A program made the position numbers and the translations under genes. The notes below the pieces were generated by a model. That model was not told the DNA's origin. It made no database searches and saw only the letters and a list, made by a program, of their open reading frames with translations. From Bursaphelenchus xylophilus (Eukaryota > Nematoda > Chromadorea > Rhabditida > Aphelenchoididae): a stretch of DNA of 64,000 nucleotides. This document shows positions 53,556-64,000 of this stretch, one piece after another. The DNA lies in NCBI GenBank assembly GCA_904066235.2, contig CAJFCV020000006.1, forward strand, positions 12,214,001 to 12,278,000, read 5' to 3'. The stretch's first letter is position 1. The number at the start of each line of letters is the position of its first letter.

Positions 53556-54828
53556 TTATCCACTAGTCCTTCGCTTCAAAAGTAGATCATCTAAAAAAGT
53601 GGCAAACAGTCTCGGAACTGACTCAAACATATAGTAGCTCAGCCTCACGAACGACCTTAAACCGAATTACCCGCAAAACACAACTGTTCGGTTTGTTAAG
53701 GGTAATCAGTTCAACGGATAAAAGGAAATTTAATAAACGGTTTTTTTGGTTCACAGAAAAAAAGAAACTTTTTTGGATAACGAGGTAAACAAGTGAGAAA
53801 ACGATGGTAAGAAATAATCACGTGGAAGGTCAGTAAAGAATTTTTCGTGGGGATATCGGAAAAGTATTACTTTTTAAAGGGGAAATTTGAAATTACCGAA
53901 ATTCTATCGGATATTCATTGAACACTTGTTTTTTAGGGTCGGTAAAAAATGGGCGGGACAGTAGAAAAATACAGTACCTCGCGCCAAAAAAGTCCGTATG
54001 ATTTTTTTCTGGAAAATGCGCTCGTGAAAACAATGCACGAAAAAAGAGGCAAATTCTACGGCAAGGCTTTGGGCGCAAAGGAACAGTTGACTCAAGGCTG
54101 AGTCAAGTGTTCCTCTTGAAGGCCAACGCGTTGCAACGCCATAATATTAGAAAAAAAAAATTAAATAAACTATCCATGGATAAGAATGACGCAAATTTAG
54201 ATTCCAATGTTGTGTTTCCCGCGTAAAAAATTTAAATTTTGTCAGTTAGGCAAACATTTTTTGAATATTGGATTATCACAGAACGCCATTACAAAAAGAC
54301 ACCGATACCTCCGTGAAAAAGGTGAAAATACCCGTCTCGGAAATTGGATACGTCCGCATAGCCAAATGAGAAACGAAATCTGTCCAAAGTACCTTCGCTT
54401 AGTCACATGTCCTTACGCAATACATCCGGTAAAACGAATTGGGATGGCCATAAAAAATGGTGCAAAAAAGGGCGAAGGATTAATCGGTAAGACGTTATAG
54501 CACTGATGATACATACTTACTATGAAACGTGCTCTTACATGTAGAGACACATGTCCATATTATACATGACGAACCCGAGGGTCATCTCGTCACTTTGAGT
54601 GGGTTCCCGAAGAAACCAGAAGCCAAAGACCTACTAGCCACTTTAAAAATAATTTTCTATACTATTTACATATAGGACTTCGCAGACTGACCTCTCAAAT
54701 TACGAGTGTGGCTCGCATCACCACAGAGGCCATAATTTAATCCTCCACCGGATATATCCCTCTAAACTTTGGGAGATGGAACTTTCTCGCGGCTAAAGTT
54801 GGCAAAGAAGAGGGTATATTAAATAGTA
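53556..54828. other. Upstream of peptide gene, no gene found
   Basis: The first few hundred bases should hold the peptide gene promoter. A 97-codon plus-strand frame (54207-54500) has no recognisable domain or splice context and is not called. Confidence 0.5.
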
Positions 54829-56033
54829 TTAGGTTGATACAAAAGTTTTTACACATTTTTTTGAGACACTTCAAAATAAAATTCCTGGAGCCTGATTGAA
54901 TGTACGTTAAAACTGAAAGCATAGATGTGTGGGGCAGAACATTGCAAAATTTTTGATTCGTGGCATTTTATTTTCTACAAGCTTCCTTTCAGAATATTTC
55001 AAAAATACTAAAAATTTCTCCCTTTGTGTCATCGTGAATATCCTGGGCCCTAGCAATTTTCCAGCCCACTAAAAAGTCTCGGGTTTTGGGTTATTCGTAC
55101 TGTGGATGGCTGTAGTTTCTTCTGAATTTATTGCTCTACTTATATCTACACTGACGTTTTTTGTAGCATCCCATAAAGTTGGCCGGAGAGCCGAGCTACC
55201 GATCAAAAGCAGATTTTTAAAAATTTTTTGAAAGGAGTTAGATTTTTTTGACTCGGCTGCCATTCAGGTTGTACAAAGACAGTATGCTGATGATACATTC
55301 AAAAAGTCACCAACTGAAATTGCCTTATAAGGTAGAAAAGTAGCATAAACTGCACTTTTAGGCGAATTTTTTTAATTTTTTTAATGGTATTTCAAGAGGA
55401 CCTTCAGCTTAGCGCGTCTAGCAACTGATAGTGTATGTCAAGTAGGATCAATTATTTATTAAATAACTAGGATACCGGGCGAGAGTAATGAACAGAAAAC
55501 GTTTTTGTAAAAATCCCCTAAATTACGTAAAATATTGGTAGATTAAAAAGATTCGATTTTTCTGCCGGATAGCTAAAGCTAGCGCGAATGTTTAGCATTG
55601 GCGTTGTAGTGCTACTCATACACTACAATAACAGAAAGCGTTATCACTTAGTGCTTCTAATAGCTGCGTCTACAGGGTCTACTTTTGCCAGACCCTAATT
55701 TTTGATTTTTCGCACTAAAAATTTTTCGACTAGCCCAATAGCAAATTGTCCTCGATGCCATAGAGATTACATACAGGCATACCATATTCTAGAATATTAA
55801 GAAGATACAGCCACTCTAGACGTAACGCCGGCGGTTTACTTTTTCTTCCTTCGAGTAGTTAAGGTTTAACACGGCGCTACTACTACAAATTGCTAAGTTG
55901 TAAAAAGTTATTAATCTACTATAATCTACAAACAGCCCTCTTTCTAACAAGATATATATCAGGCCCACTGGCTTTGGTCTAAATTTTTTAAAATTTTTTA
56001 AAGACATGTGTAAAAACTTTTGAATCAACCTAA
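54829..56033. mobile_element. Non-autonomous mariner-type element (copy 2)
   Basis: 1205 bp, inverted relative to 31716-32919 and very similar throughout. Ends TTAGGTTGATACAAAAGTTT and AAACTTTTGAATCAACCTAA, TA on both sides (54827-54828 and 56034-56035). No transposase. Confidence 0.9.
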
Positions 56034-56552
56034 TATTTTCATAAAGTGCATGGATGGTTTTCCATTCAAACTTTACAGGCATTTGTGAAGTTCAAAAACC
56101 ATTTTTTGAAAACAAACTCCCATAACCTTGAAAGGATAAATTCAGTAGATCTGTGTACTGATCAGTACTAGTCCTTCCGGAAAGTCGCCGGACTGATTTT
56201 TGGTGTTAACACTGTGCGAAAAAAGTCAGGATGCGAGCAACAGCCCAAAAAAACCTATTGCACGATGCAGAAAGCCAAAAATTGCACATTGCAAAGTGAA
56301 ATTTCGTTTTCGCGGAATGCGTGTCGCCGATTTCAGGACTTTCCGGACGGGCTAGTATGAGAAAGTTGTCAATACAAAATGACTGTCATACTACGTAGAT
56401 TACGGGAAGAGAAAAATGGCAATTCTTAGCGGAAAATTTCGGCCGGTTACCAGTGTCGCAACGCCGAATCGTCCATCGCTTTGCGGTAGGTAGCCGCTGC
56501 TGGAAATGCGGCGTTATTTTCCCGACAAACCGACCTTATGAAGTTGCTAGTA

Positions 56553-56698
56553 ACAGTCTGTCGAGAAAATAATGAGCACAATGTCGCTGCCCCCATCGCG
56601 TCGCTGAAGTGAAAAGCAATTTGATTTTTTCTACAACACAATTCAATTCCTCCGAGAGGATGCGAGAGAGTTTTCATTATTTTCCCAACAGACTGATA
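56553..56698. repeat. MITE family A copy
   Basis: Starts CAGTCTGTCGAGAAAATAAT and ends TTCATTATTTTCCCAACAGA then CTGA. Confidence 0.8.
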
Positions 56699-57357
56699 TA
56701 TAACCCGTCGGGAATAATGTCAATTTTTTCGCACATTAGCGTCGCCCATCATAGATTTGCGACGGCTAGCCGCGATTCGACTTGGTGCGCAACAGGACAA
56801 GGCGAGACTCATTATTTTCCTGACAGACCGCTATAGCATGCCTTCTGTTGTTCAAGGCCAAAAGATCAGCCTTTATATTTGGAACAAGTCCCACCCACAT
56901 AGCAACAAACAACTACCGAAACAAAACCATTCACAACATCTATTTACCTCCTAAACGGTCATTTGACATTCTAACTTCCTCCCCTTTGGACCTCAAATGG
57001 CCGGAAACTTTTAATCGAATGTCTGATATGGGTAATCAGGCGGCAGAAACCATCCCTCCCCTTTTGACTTCAGAAGGCCCGGAAAATTGAATTCTCCCCC
57101 TTCCTTTCGAGGACATGAGACAAAAAACTTTTGGCCTCCGAAAGGACTTGAACACGTCGGAGACGAATAATTAAACCCGGCAAGGTCATGTTTTCGAAAT
57201 GTCCAATCGTACGGTAAAAAAGACACGTGTTGAAGTTCAAACGGTCTTTAAAATTAAAATGGGTTCGAATTTGAAAATATTTTTTTGAACCCAGAAGTTG
57301 GTTCTTAACATGCATTTCTAACCATGAGGAAGGGGAAAATATCAGCTGTCGGGAAAA

Positions 57358-57506
57358 TAATGAACACTGTGGGAGGCTTAGATGAGACCAGTTATCATTT
57401 AGAGTTGGTTACCACAGGAAGAGAAGGAAAACCCATCAAACCGTTCGTCGCTTTTCGTTTAGGGAAACTTCGTTTCTTTGACTGTCTGCAGTCTCCTTAA
57501 ACCTGT
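57358..57506 (+). repeat. Family C segment
   Basis: The 150-bp unit, again between a family A left end (GTCGGGAAAATAATGAACAC) and a following family A start (TCAGTTTGTCTGGAAAATAA). Confidence 0.8.
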
Positions 57507-58487
57507 GATCTTATATCAGTTTGTCTGGAAAATAAAGAAAAATCGCATCGCCTCCGAGGAAATGAATTGTGTCGCGGAGAAAATCAATCCGCTTTTCACT
57601 TCAGTGACACGACCGGCACAGCGGCATTGCTCATTATCAGGTGAAAACAAAGAATGTCTCATGTCAAAATTTTTGATATTTTGCATTTTTCTTGTACTAG
57701 AATAGCCAAACAAAAGTGTCAATTATGAAATTGTTCCTTTGAATTGGTAAAAACTTGCCAAAAATGCATTTGCATGTTGTTGCGAGTAAAGTTCTAAGGG
57801 GTTTTTCGCCTTTACTAACCAAAAGTGGGCAGCTAATTTTTACATATTCTGAATCAGAAAACCTTTGCGAATTTTATGGTATATATCACGACCAGTAACT
57901 CCATACCCCATAGAAGTAATTTCTTTGTAAAGTTTCTGAGTCAGATGTTTTTTGGAAACTTCCGGGCCGTCCTTCTGGTTGTAAAAACTCGTTTTTTAAC
58001 GACCACTTCTTGAACGGAAGTTAACCGCAAAACAACCAACTGAAAGTTTAATTTCAACCCAAAAATGTGAGTGTTTTATACCACGTGCAGTCGTTTTTCA
58101 TGACGCTATCTGCATCGTAGATTTTAGTGTAAAAGTGACGAGCATTGTTTGTTTTCCATGGTAACAATGGCTATTTTTGGACGCGTTAATTTCTGAGGCT
58201 AGCTGGGTTTAGTTAGGCGTAAAATTTGGGGCCGGAAATGGGAGTTTTAAAATTTTTTGGAAGACCAAAAGTAGAACTTAGTTTTGTGGAAGTAATTTGG
58301 AGGTAGGCATGACCATATGGGGGCTGAACGAGAGTTTGGTTGGACAAATTTGCACAAAATTTTTGAGATCAGAATAGCAAAGTGGGATGAAAATATGAGT
58401 TGGAAACAAACGCTCAGGCGCTGTCCAACGCATGCTTGATTTATGTCGGGAAAATAAGCAATATCAAAGTCAATAACAATAAAACTC

Positions 58488-58493
58488 TTTATT
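58488..58493 (-). terminator. Poly(A) signal of Patched-related gene
   Basis: AATAAA on the minus strand, about 71 nt after the stop codon. Confidence 0.7.
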
Positions 58494-58563
58494 ATATAAA
58501 GCATGGCAAGTGTAGACCGATATACAGCGATATGTAAAGATCACAGGAAACAAAATGGCAAGT

Positions 58564-61500
58564 TTAAATGCAAAACTCTTGTGAGATAAGTTTGGTCGGA
58601 ATGATTCCGCCGATCAACGGTTGCACGAGGAGGGCACTCAAAAGGCCGGCGAGTGTGGTGAGCAGGCCCAGAATGCCCTGCCGTCTGAAGAGTTGGACCT
58701 CCGACAGCAAGAGGAAACTGAACATGACGGCAGCGAGGAGGGCGGCCTGCAAAATATGTACAATAATTTTCCATGAGGCATAATGCTTATTATTTTCCCG
58801 GCAGACTGAGACAAAGAACATTTTGCTTTGGCTTACCTTCAACACGTGGGTGCCACAGCTTCCAATCGCCCGCTGCACTCGATTTTCGTGTGCCCAGACC
58901 GTCAAGAAGTCACCAACAAACGCTAGACTGATTTGAAGGCCGAAAATTGCAACCAAAATGTACGAGGACAAACTGAGGAGATCGAAGTGAAAACTGGTCA
59001 AAAAGACGGTCAGTCCGAGGGTTGTCGCACCCACAAAGGCAACTCCAATTACTGCCAAAAACGACATCACAAAGTTGAACACCACGAAGAATGAAACGAC
59101 AAAAGTGGAGACCAAAAACGCGGTGAGAACGCTGAAAATATGGCGCAATAAGTAAGTCGTATCTTCATCAACTCACATATAAAATGTTGGCAAAACGTTC
59201 TCCATAATGTCGACATTTATTGAGTCAGTGTCGAAGGACACCACGTTTAATGACGGGTTCGCCTTCACTGCTTTGCGACAGGCTTTGAGCAGCGTGCGTT
59301 TACCATCCAAGCCCTTGACTTTTTCATACGCGATCATGGCAACCATCCGGAGAATCACGGGTTTTGTTCTGAAAAAAAGATGTAAATTCATGTTGAAAAC
59401 CTACTTATTCAGATCATCAAATCTGTATTTTATCCCATCCTTCCAGGCGTCGTATGGGAATCCGTTGATAAAGTTGTTGAAATGAGTCATGTTTGGAGGG
59501 TAAATTGTCGCGTTTTCGGAATGATAATCCATTTTCAGCTCGGACGGGAAGTAATCGAACACCCAGCTTTGATGGGCCGCTGGGCTATGAGAATTGGGGA
59601 TGTGCTCCACGTCATCGATGAATTTCTAAATGTAAACGTTGAGATTTTTGAAATTTATGGACAAAAAAGTGGTATCTTCTAACTGCTAGCGTTTTCATAA
59701 AGTGCGAAGACTTTTTGTCGCAGGGCAACATCATGTAAAAAACCCGCTTTTTGCACCGTGCATTTTGACATTTTGCACTGTGCAACCGGCATATCGAGAG
59801 CGACAGGCAATTGCACAGTGCAAGATGGTTCAAAGTGGGTTGTGCACCGGGTGCACCGTGCAGAACGTGGCAAAATGCAATGTGCGCGCAACAAAAATGC
59901 TCTATGTGCCGGCGAAGAAAACGCACTGTGCATCCGCGATAAAAGCGCACTGTGCGGCGCGACAAAAATTCACTGTGCGTATCAGATAAAAAAACTGCAG
60001 CTCACCCTGAATGCTCCGTAGCCTTCTTTCGTTGAGAAATCCGGCGGGCTTCGAACAAAGAAGACGATTTGATGGAAATCATTCCAAATCTGAAAAAAAT
60101 AACAGATTAAAAAGAAAGGAAGCGTTTGCAGAACTGTTCTAGCACCCAGAATCCACTTACCTTGTCAACCAGGCCAAATCCTCGAACCGCTGGCGCTGAA
60201 TCCGACAGGATGGTGCGGAAATCCATGTCTGATTTGAGGTTCTCCAACCCAATCCGAACTGGGAATCCCAGAAACAAAAGTAGCAGCGCGAAAAGAGCGA
60301 TCCTTCCCAGTGCCGAGGTTAGAATGATTGAATATGGCTGGACAACAACTCGATGACATGCTGATTCGGCCTGAAAAAAACGATTCGCGTGAACACAAAA
60401 TTGCCAAAGAGGTACAGTGCGGGACCTGATCCAGTGGCAAAAACGTACCTTTTTCCATCCGGGAAGTATCAAAAATGTGGCAAAATGCTTCCCTCTCCAA
60501 GTGAAAAACCTTCGTTTTGAAGGGCGCGCCTTTGAAATCCGAGTTTTTTCACTTGGAGAGGGAGGTATTTTGCTGCGGTTTTGGTACTTCCCGGATACAA
60601 AATGGTACGTTTTTTTCCCAATGGATCAGGCCGCCCACTGTATATCCCAAAAAACCGGACTTGTGACAGTTTTGAAATGATCAAATTTTGAAACTTTGAG
60701 TAAAAATTATAGGCATGAAGGTTTTTTTCATATTTGACTTAGCTTTGCAAGATTAAGATTAATTTTGAAAAGCTTGGCCAAATTGAAGGAAGTTATACTA
60801 TAAGGGCCAAGTTTTAGGAAATTGTTTCAGACAACGGTTAGGCCAGATCGGCTTTGTCGGGAAATTAATGAGCAATTTGTGGAATCAAAAATCGCATCGC
60901 CGCGGAGAAAATGAATTGTGTCGCGGCAAAACACTATTGTTTTCACGACAGAGTGATATGTCACATGTTAGCCTTTATCCAGCAAATACCATTATTTTCA
61001 ACACCCACCTTTGCAAGGCTAACGGTCGACAATTTCTTGCCATTCCCCAGTCCTGGCTGATACTGTTTCGTCGTATTCGCCAAACCCAACGCCAACAACG
61101 GGGCTACGACAAAGATTTGGTAGACCCAATGGAAAAACAAGGCGATTCCGATGGCCAAGAAGAACGACGCATATCCCGGCGAGACAAACAATGAGCCGGA
61201 TAAAAGGCCGAACACTGGCACCAAGTTGGTCAGAAGATTGACAGGCCCAATTCGCTCGAATAAGGCGCCCAGGGTCTCGGCGCGATTCCATTGCGAGCGC
61301 TTGGCGTTGGCCTGTTGATCGTCGAACGTGGAGAAGATGTGGAGAATGGCGTGGAAATCTGGAGTAAAGAGGAATAAGTTAACTTTTAGTAATTTCATTA
61401 AGTGCATGGACATTTTTTCGCTTCGCAGAAAAAAAATTTGGGAGTTGCCTGAGGCATTTTTAGACTCAAAAAAAATTAAGTTTTTGATGGAATTTTTTGA

Positions 61501-63487
61501 TTTTCTTGATATCCGTCTGTCGGGAAAATAATGTGGATTCGTCGCGGTTTAAAATCGCTAATTTCTCTGTCCAAAAAAACTTACGGCTCAGCAAAAACAG
61601 GATCATGATCGGCGACATGACGAACAGAAGATTCAGTGAGTATCCCAGCAATGACAAGTACCCAATGCCCACACAGACCGATAAAAATGGAAGTAACGCT
61701 GTGCTGAATAAAGCCAGAACAAATCGAGAGACGTTGAAGGAGTCGCGGGCCAGCGCTGACATCGAGAATAACACCAGGAACACCACCATCGAAACGGAAA
61801 GACCTGAAAATGTAAAATTTGAAGGAAATTTACGAAATATCAGTTTGTCGGGAAAATAATGAGCACAATGTCGCTGAAATAATCATGTCGCTGAAGTGAA
61901 AAGCAATTTGATTTTTCCGCGACACAATTTATTTTCTCGCGATTTTCGCTGCGACAGAATGCTCATTATTTTCCCGACAGAGCCAAAAACCGTCTTGGAT
62001 CTTACCGATAGCCAAATAATTCGCCGTTTTGACGACTCCGCCTTTGATTTGGTCACCAACAATGTTGGTGCCGTGCACAACGATCTCAATCGGGCTTTCT
62101 GGGTCTTTGTTGATGCGCTTGGCCAGCCTGAAATTAGATAAATGTTTGCAATTTTATTTTAAAAATCCATTTTCAGCCAGTCGGTAAAATAATGTGGATT
62201 TGTCGCTCCTTGAAATTGCCCAATCGTCGAGTTGCGATGGCAAAATTTTGCCGGAAATTTGATGTGCGAGACATTTTGCTACAAATCCACATTATTTTCC
62301 CGACAGGTTTAAGACATGTTTCGACAATCCAAATTATTTTCCCGACAGACTGAAGACACTCTACGACAAATCCACATTATTTTCCCGACAGACCGAAGGC
62401 ATTTTGCGACAAATCCACATTATTTTTCCGACATACTGATAGATTATGTAATTTTTACCCACCTTTTTACCTCTTGCTCAAACACCCTCAACTTGTTGGT
62501 GCTAAGTTGGTCGGTTTGCATCGCCGTGTAGTAAAACGCAAGAATCTCGGCGCCCACCAGCTCTCCAGTCCTATTATCTACCGTGCGATTGAAGAAATGT
62601 TTGCCGATGTTGACGTTATAGCCCATCACCTTCGAAACCGGCCATTTTATCTCGGCGAAGAAGGCGTAGTCCTGGAAAATGGAGATGTAACAGAAATTGG
62701 AAAAATAATGAGCGCTCTGTCGCATCAAAGATCGCATCTCCGCCGAGAAAATGAATTGCGTCGCGGCAAAAAAGTTGCTTTTCATTTCAGCGACGCGAAT
62801 TGCGCAGCGACGCTGTCCTCATTATTTTCCCGACAGACTGATATAAGATCACAGGTTTGAGGAGACTGCAGACAGTCAGAGAAATGAAGTTTCCCTAAAC
62901 GAAAAGCGACGAACGGTTTGATGGCTTTTCTTTCTATTCTTGCGGAAACCAACTCTAAATGATAACTGGTCTCATCTAAGTCACCGACAGAAACTGATAG
63001 ATTGGATATAAATTTAATATTCTTACCATCAGCTTGACCAGTTGATCATTCAGCCCACACAATGGTTTGCAAAGTTGCGTAAAATTGTAGCGCTCTCCAT
63101 CGACCGTCAAATTCATCGCCAACGTGGACTCGTAAAACCTGGCGGCCTTGTTGTAGCTTCCCATATCCAACATATTTTGCCCCTTCTTGGCTATTGCGAA
63201 CATTGCCATGTACCACGGCTCTCCCTTCAAGTTGAAGAACGTCTGTTGAGCTTTGATTTCCTCGATAGAATCGGCATATTCCTCGATGAATTGATCGGAT
63301 AATCGAACGTCGAGGTATGGACTAAATTTTGGAGTGTGTTGTAGGTGAGTTACCGAGGCACTTACTAGAAGTATAGACCGAAAAATGCGGGGGAACTGAG
63401 GAGAAGGGCGAGTGCGAGGAACAAATGTGGCCGTGCGCCGACGTGAGCGCCAAGCTTCCCGTAATGGCCACTCAAGCCGATCACCAT
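58564..63487 (-). CDS. ptr: Patched-related RND-family membrane protein
   Basis: Twelve exons on the minus strand, 833 aa: 63366-63487, 63027-63321, 62463-62671, 62006-62127, 61585-61803, 61009-61358, 60161-60370, 60006-60089, 59405-59625, 59177-59368, 58837-59131, 58564-58746. All borders are GT-AG and in frame. TM1 is at about 20-41. A large extracellular loop follows (about 42-240). TM2-6, the sterol-sensing-like domain, comes next (from YLAIGLSVSMVVF). TM7 lies in exon 7, a second loop carries NATIYPPNMT, and TM8-12 end the protein. Nematode relatives act in moulting, trafficking and cuticle formation, possibly moving lipids. The acidic residue usual in TM4 (GxxxD) is missing (FVMSPIMILFLL), and TM10 (GLQISLAF) also lacks it. 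CAATTTCAG just before the ATG fits a trans-splice site. Confidence 0.92.
59740..59990. repeat. GCACWGTGC motif cluster, Patched-related intron 8
   Basis: About ten copies of GCAC(T/C/A)GTGC within 250 bp, some decayed (GCACCGTGCA, GCAATGTGCG), ending about 15 bp from exon 8's border. Confidence 0.8.
60418..60652. repeat. Palindromic element G, Patched-related intron 6
   Basis: About 235 bp with inverted arms: GCCTGATCCACTGG-type ends and the internal phrases CTTCCCGGATACAAAATGGT and TTTTTCACTTGGAGAGGGAG. A single arm of the same element lies at 42960-43062 in the ClC gene. Confidence 0.75.
61840..61981. repeat. MITE family A copy, Patched-related intron 4
   Basis: Starts TCAGTTTGTCGGGAAAATAA, ends CTCATTATTTTCCCGACAGA. 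It lies 25 bp from the donor of exon 4. Confidence 0.85.
62164..62445. repeat. Tandem right ends of family A GTGGATT subfamily
   Basis: One fuller copy (62170-62308) is followed by three further CCACATTATTTTCCCGACAG right ends at about 62330, 62370 and 62415, spaced about 40 bp and separated by GACA(C/T)T(C/T)T(A/G)CGAC-type linkers. Confidence 0.8.
62697..62842. repeat. MITE family A copy, Patched-related intron 2
   Basis: Left end degraded (ATTGGAAAAATAATGAGCGC), right end intact (CATTATTTTCCCGACAGACT then GATA). Confidence 0.75.
62846..62990 (-). repeat. Family C segment, Patched-related intron 2
   Basis: Inverted 150-bp unit directly right of the family A copy, ending GTCTCATCTAAGTCACCGAC. 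Confidence 0.8.
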
Positions 63488-64000
63488 GGTGGCTGAAATT
63501 GATATTATGAATATATTAGATAAACCATCGTATTTTAAAAGTAAAAAAAAATAAAATTCAGCGTCAGCGCTGACAAAAGAATGTTCGAAATTCAAAATGC
63601 TTTTTACTGCAGCGATGCGCTTGTCGCAGCGACAATAGGCTCATTATTTTCCCGACAGACTGATAACGCACACAAAATATTTTCAATTCCCAACCAAAAT
63701 AATCAAAAACAACCCGGTCACCTTATTTGTTCCCCCAACCAGAATATCAAAGATGTATTCCGGGCCCCGAAAAGCAAATGCAAACTTTGGAAATGTCTTG
63801 TTTGTGGAGGACTGATAAGCGTCGGAGGGTTTGTAAATTTCACGGAAAAGGTTTTCACAATACCAAAAAAGGAAGATTTGACTGACAGGTTGAGGGCCTT
63901 CGAAGAGAGTTAAAGATGATACTGTAACATTTGTGATTGATCAAAATTTAATTTTTTTAAAATTCCGAAAAAATCGATTTTTCCAAAAATGATGGCTATA
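63488..64000. other. Upstream of Patched-related gene
   Basis: Presumed promoter side of the minus-strand gene, with a family A half-copy at about 63580-63664. A plus-strand frame (to 63913) ending LTDRLRAFEES has an ordinary amino-acid mix but no recognised domain. It might be an exon of an unseen gene. Confidence 0.4.

Larger units (their letters stand above)
56036..58563. other. Intergenic repeat region upstream of Patched-related 3' end
   Basis: No gene supported. It contains decayed GCAC motifs at about 56190-56310, family A copies (56553-56698, and partial ones at 56460-56540, 56705-56830 and 57343-57360), a family C segment (57358-57506) and an element F fragment (57755-57925). The stretch 57930-58480 shows nothing recognisable. 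Confidence 0.55.

Noticed and set aside
54207..54500. 97-codon plus-strand frame
   Set aside because: Basic and plausible looking, but no family, no upstream acceptor, and no continuation exon found.

Overview
The window is nuclear DNA of a nematode. The signs are a cuticle-collagen C-terminus at the left edge, a nuclear receptor with the zinc-finger spacing and CRACAAFFRR P-box typical of nematode supplementary receptors, a Patched-related RND protein, TTTCAG-type splice acceptors, and start codons lying directly behind acceptor-like sites, as in SL trans-splicing. The species cannot be named from sequence alone. Five host loci can be built exon by exon, with every junction keeping frame: (1) a collagen C-terminus, 1-204 (+); (2) a six-exon nuclear receptor of 476 aa, 31252-37682 (+); (3) an 18-exon ClC chloride channel of 1184 aa, 38232-51833 (+); (4) a two-exon, 85-aa secreted peptide precursor, 52500-53555 (-); (5) a 12-exon Patched-related protein of 833 aa, 58564-63487 (-).

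The centrepiece is a compact Polinton/Maverick element, 12972-23093 (10,122 bp). It has about 242-bp terminal inverted repeats beginning AG and ending CT, and a perfect 6-bp target duplication (gccctt). It encodes a protein-primed-type family B DNA polymerase, a DDE integrase with a chromodomain, a packaging ATPase (split into two overlapping frames), a major-capsid-like protein, a penton/minor-capsid-like protein, a small protein with a TxGLxELLF-type motif, and two proteins I do not recognise (48 aa and 213 aa). I see no adenain-like protease. Six of eight start codons sit in the context (A/T)ATAAATG, which resembles the poxvirus late-promoter initiator. The genes are packed with gaps or overlaps of about 0-200 bp.

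The rest is dense repeat. A 1,829-bp LTR retrotransposon (9689-11517) has LTRs that look identical by eye, a 5-bp target duplication, and an ORF with only a retropepsin. Two 1.2-kb non-autonomous mariner-type elements (31716-32919 and 54829-56033) lie in opposite orientation with TA duplications. Two adjacent CAGGGTG-ended fold-back elements (39849-40769, 40772-41985) sit in a ClC intron, one of them a giant palindrome. Several MITE-like families recur in intergenic DNA and introns, as do two unusual short-motif arrays: GCACWGTGC palindromes and TTTTATACGATGAAA units.

Layout: 1-204 collagen end; 205-9688 repeat-rich intergenic DNA; 9689-11517 LTR element; 11518-12971 repeat flank; 12972-23093 Polinton; 23100-31251 repeat-rich intergenic DNA with the receptor upstream region; 31252-37682 nuclear receptor; 38232-51833 ClC channel; 52175-52246 degenerate tRNA-like sequence; 52500-53555 peptide gene; 53556-58563 repeats; 58564-63487 Patched-related gene; 63488-64000 its upstream region.
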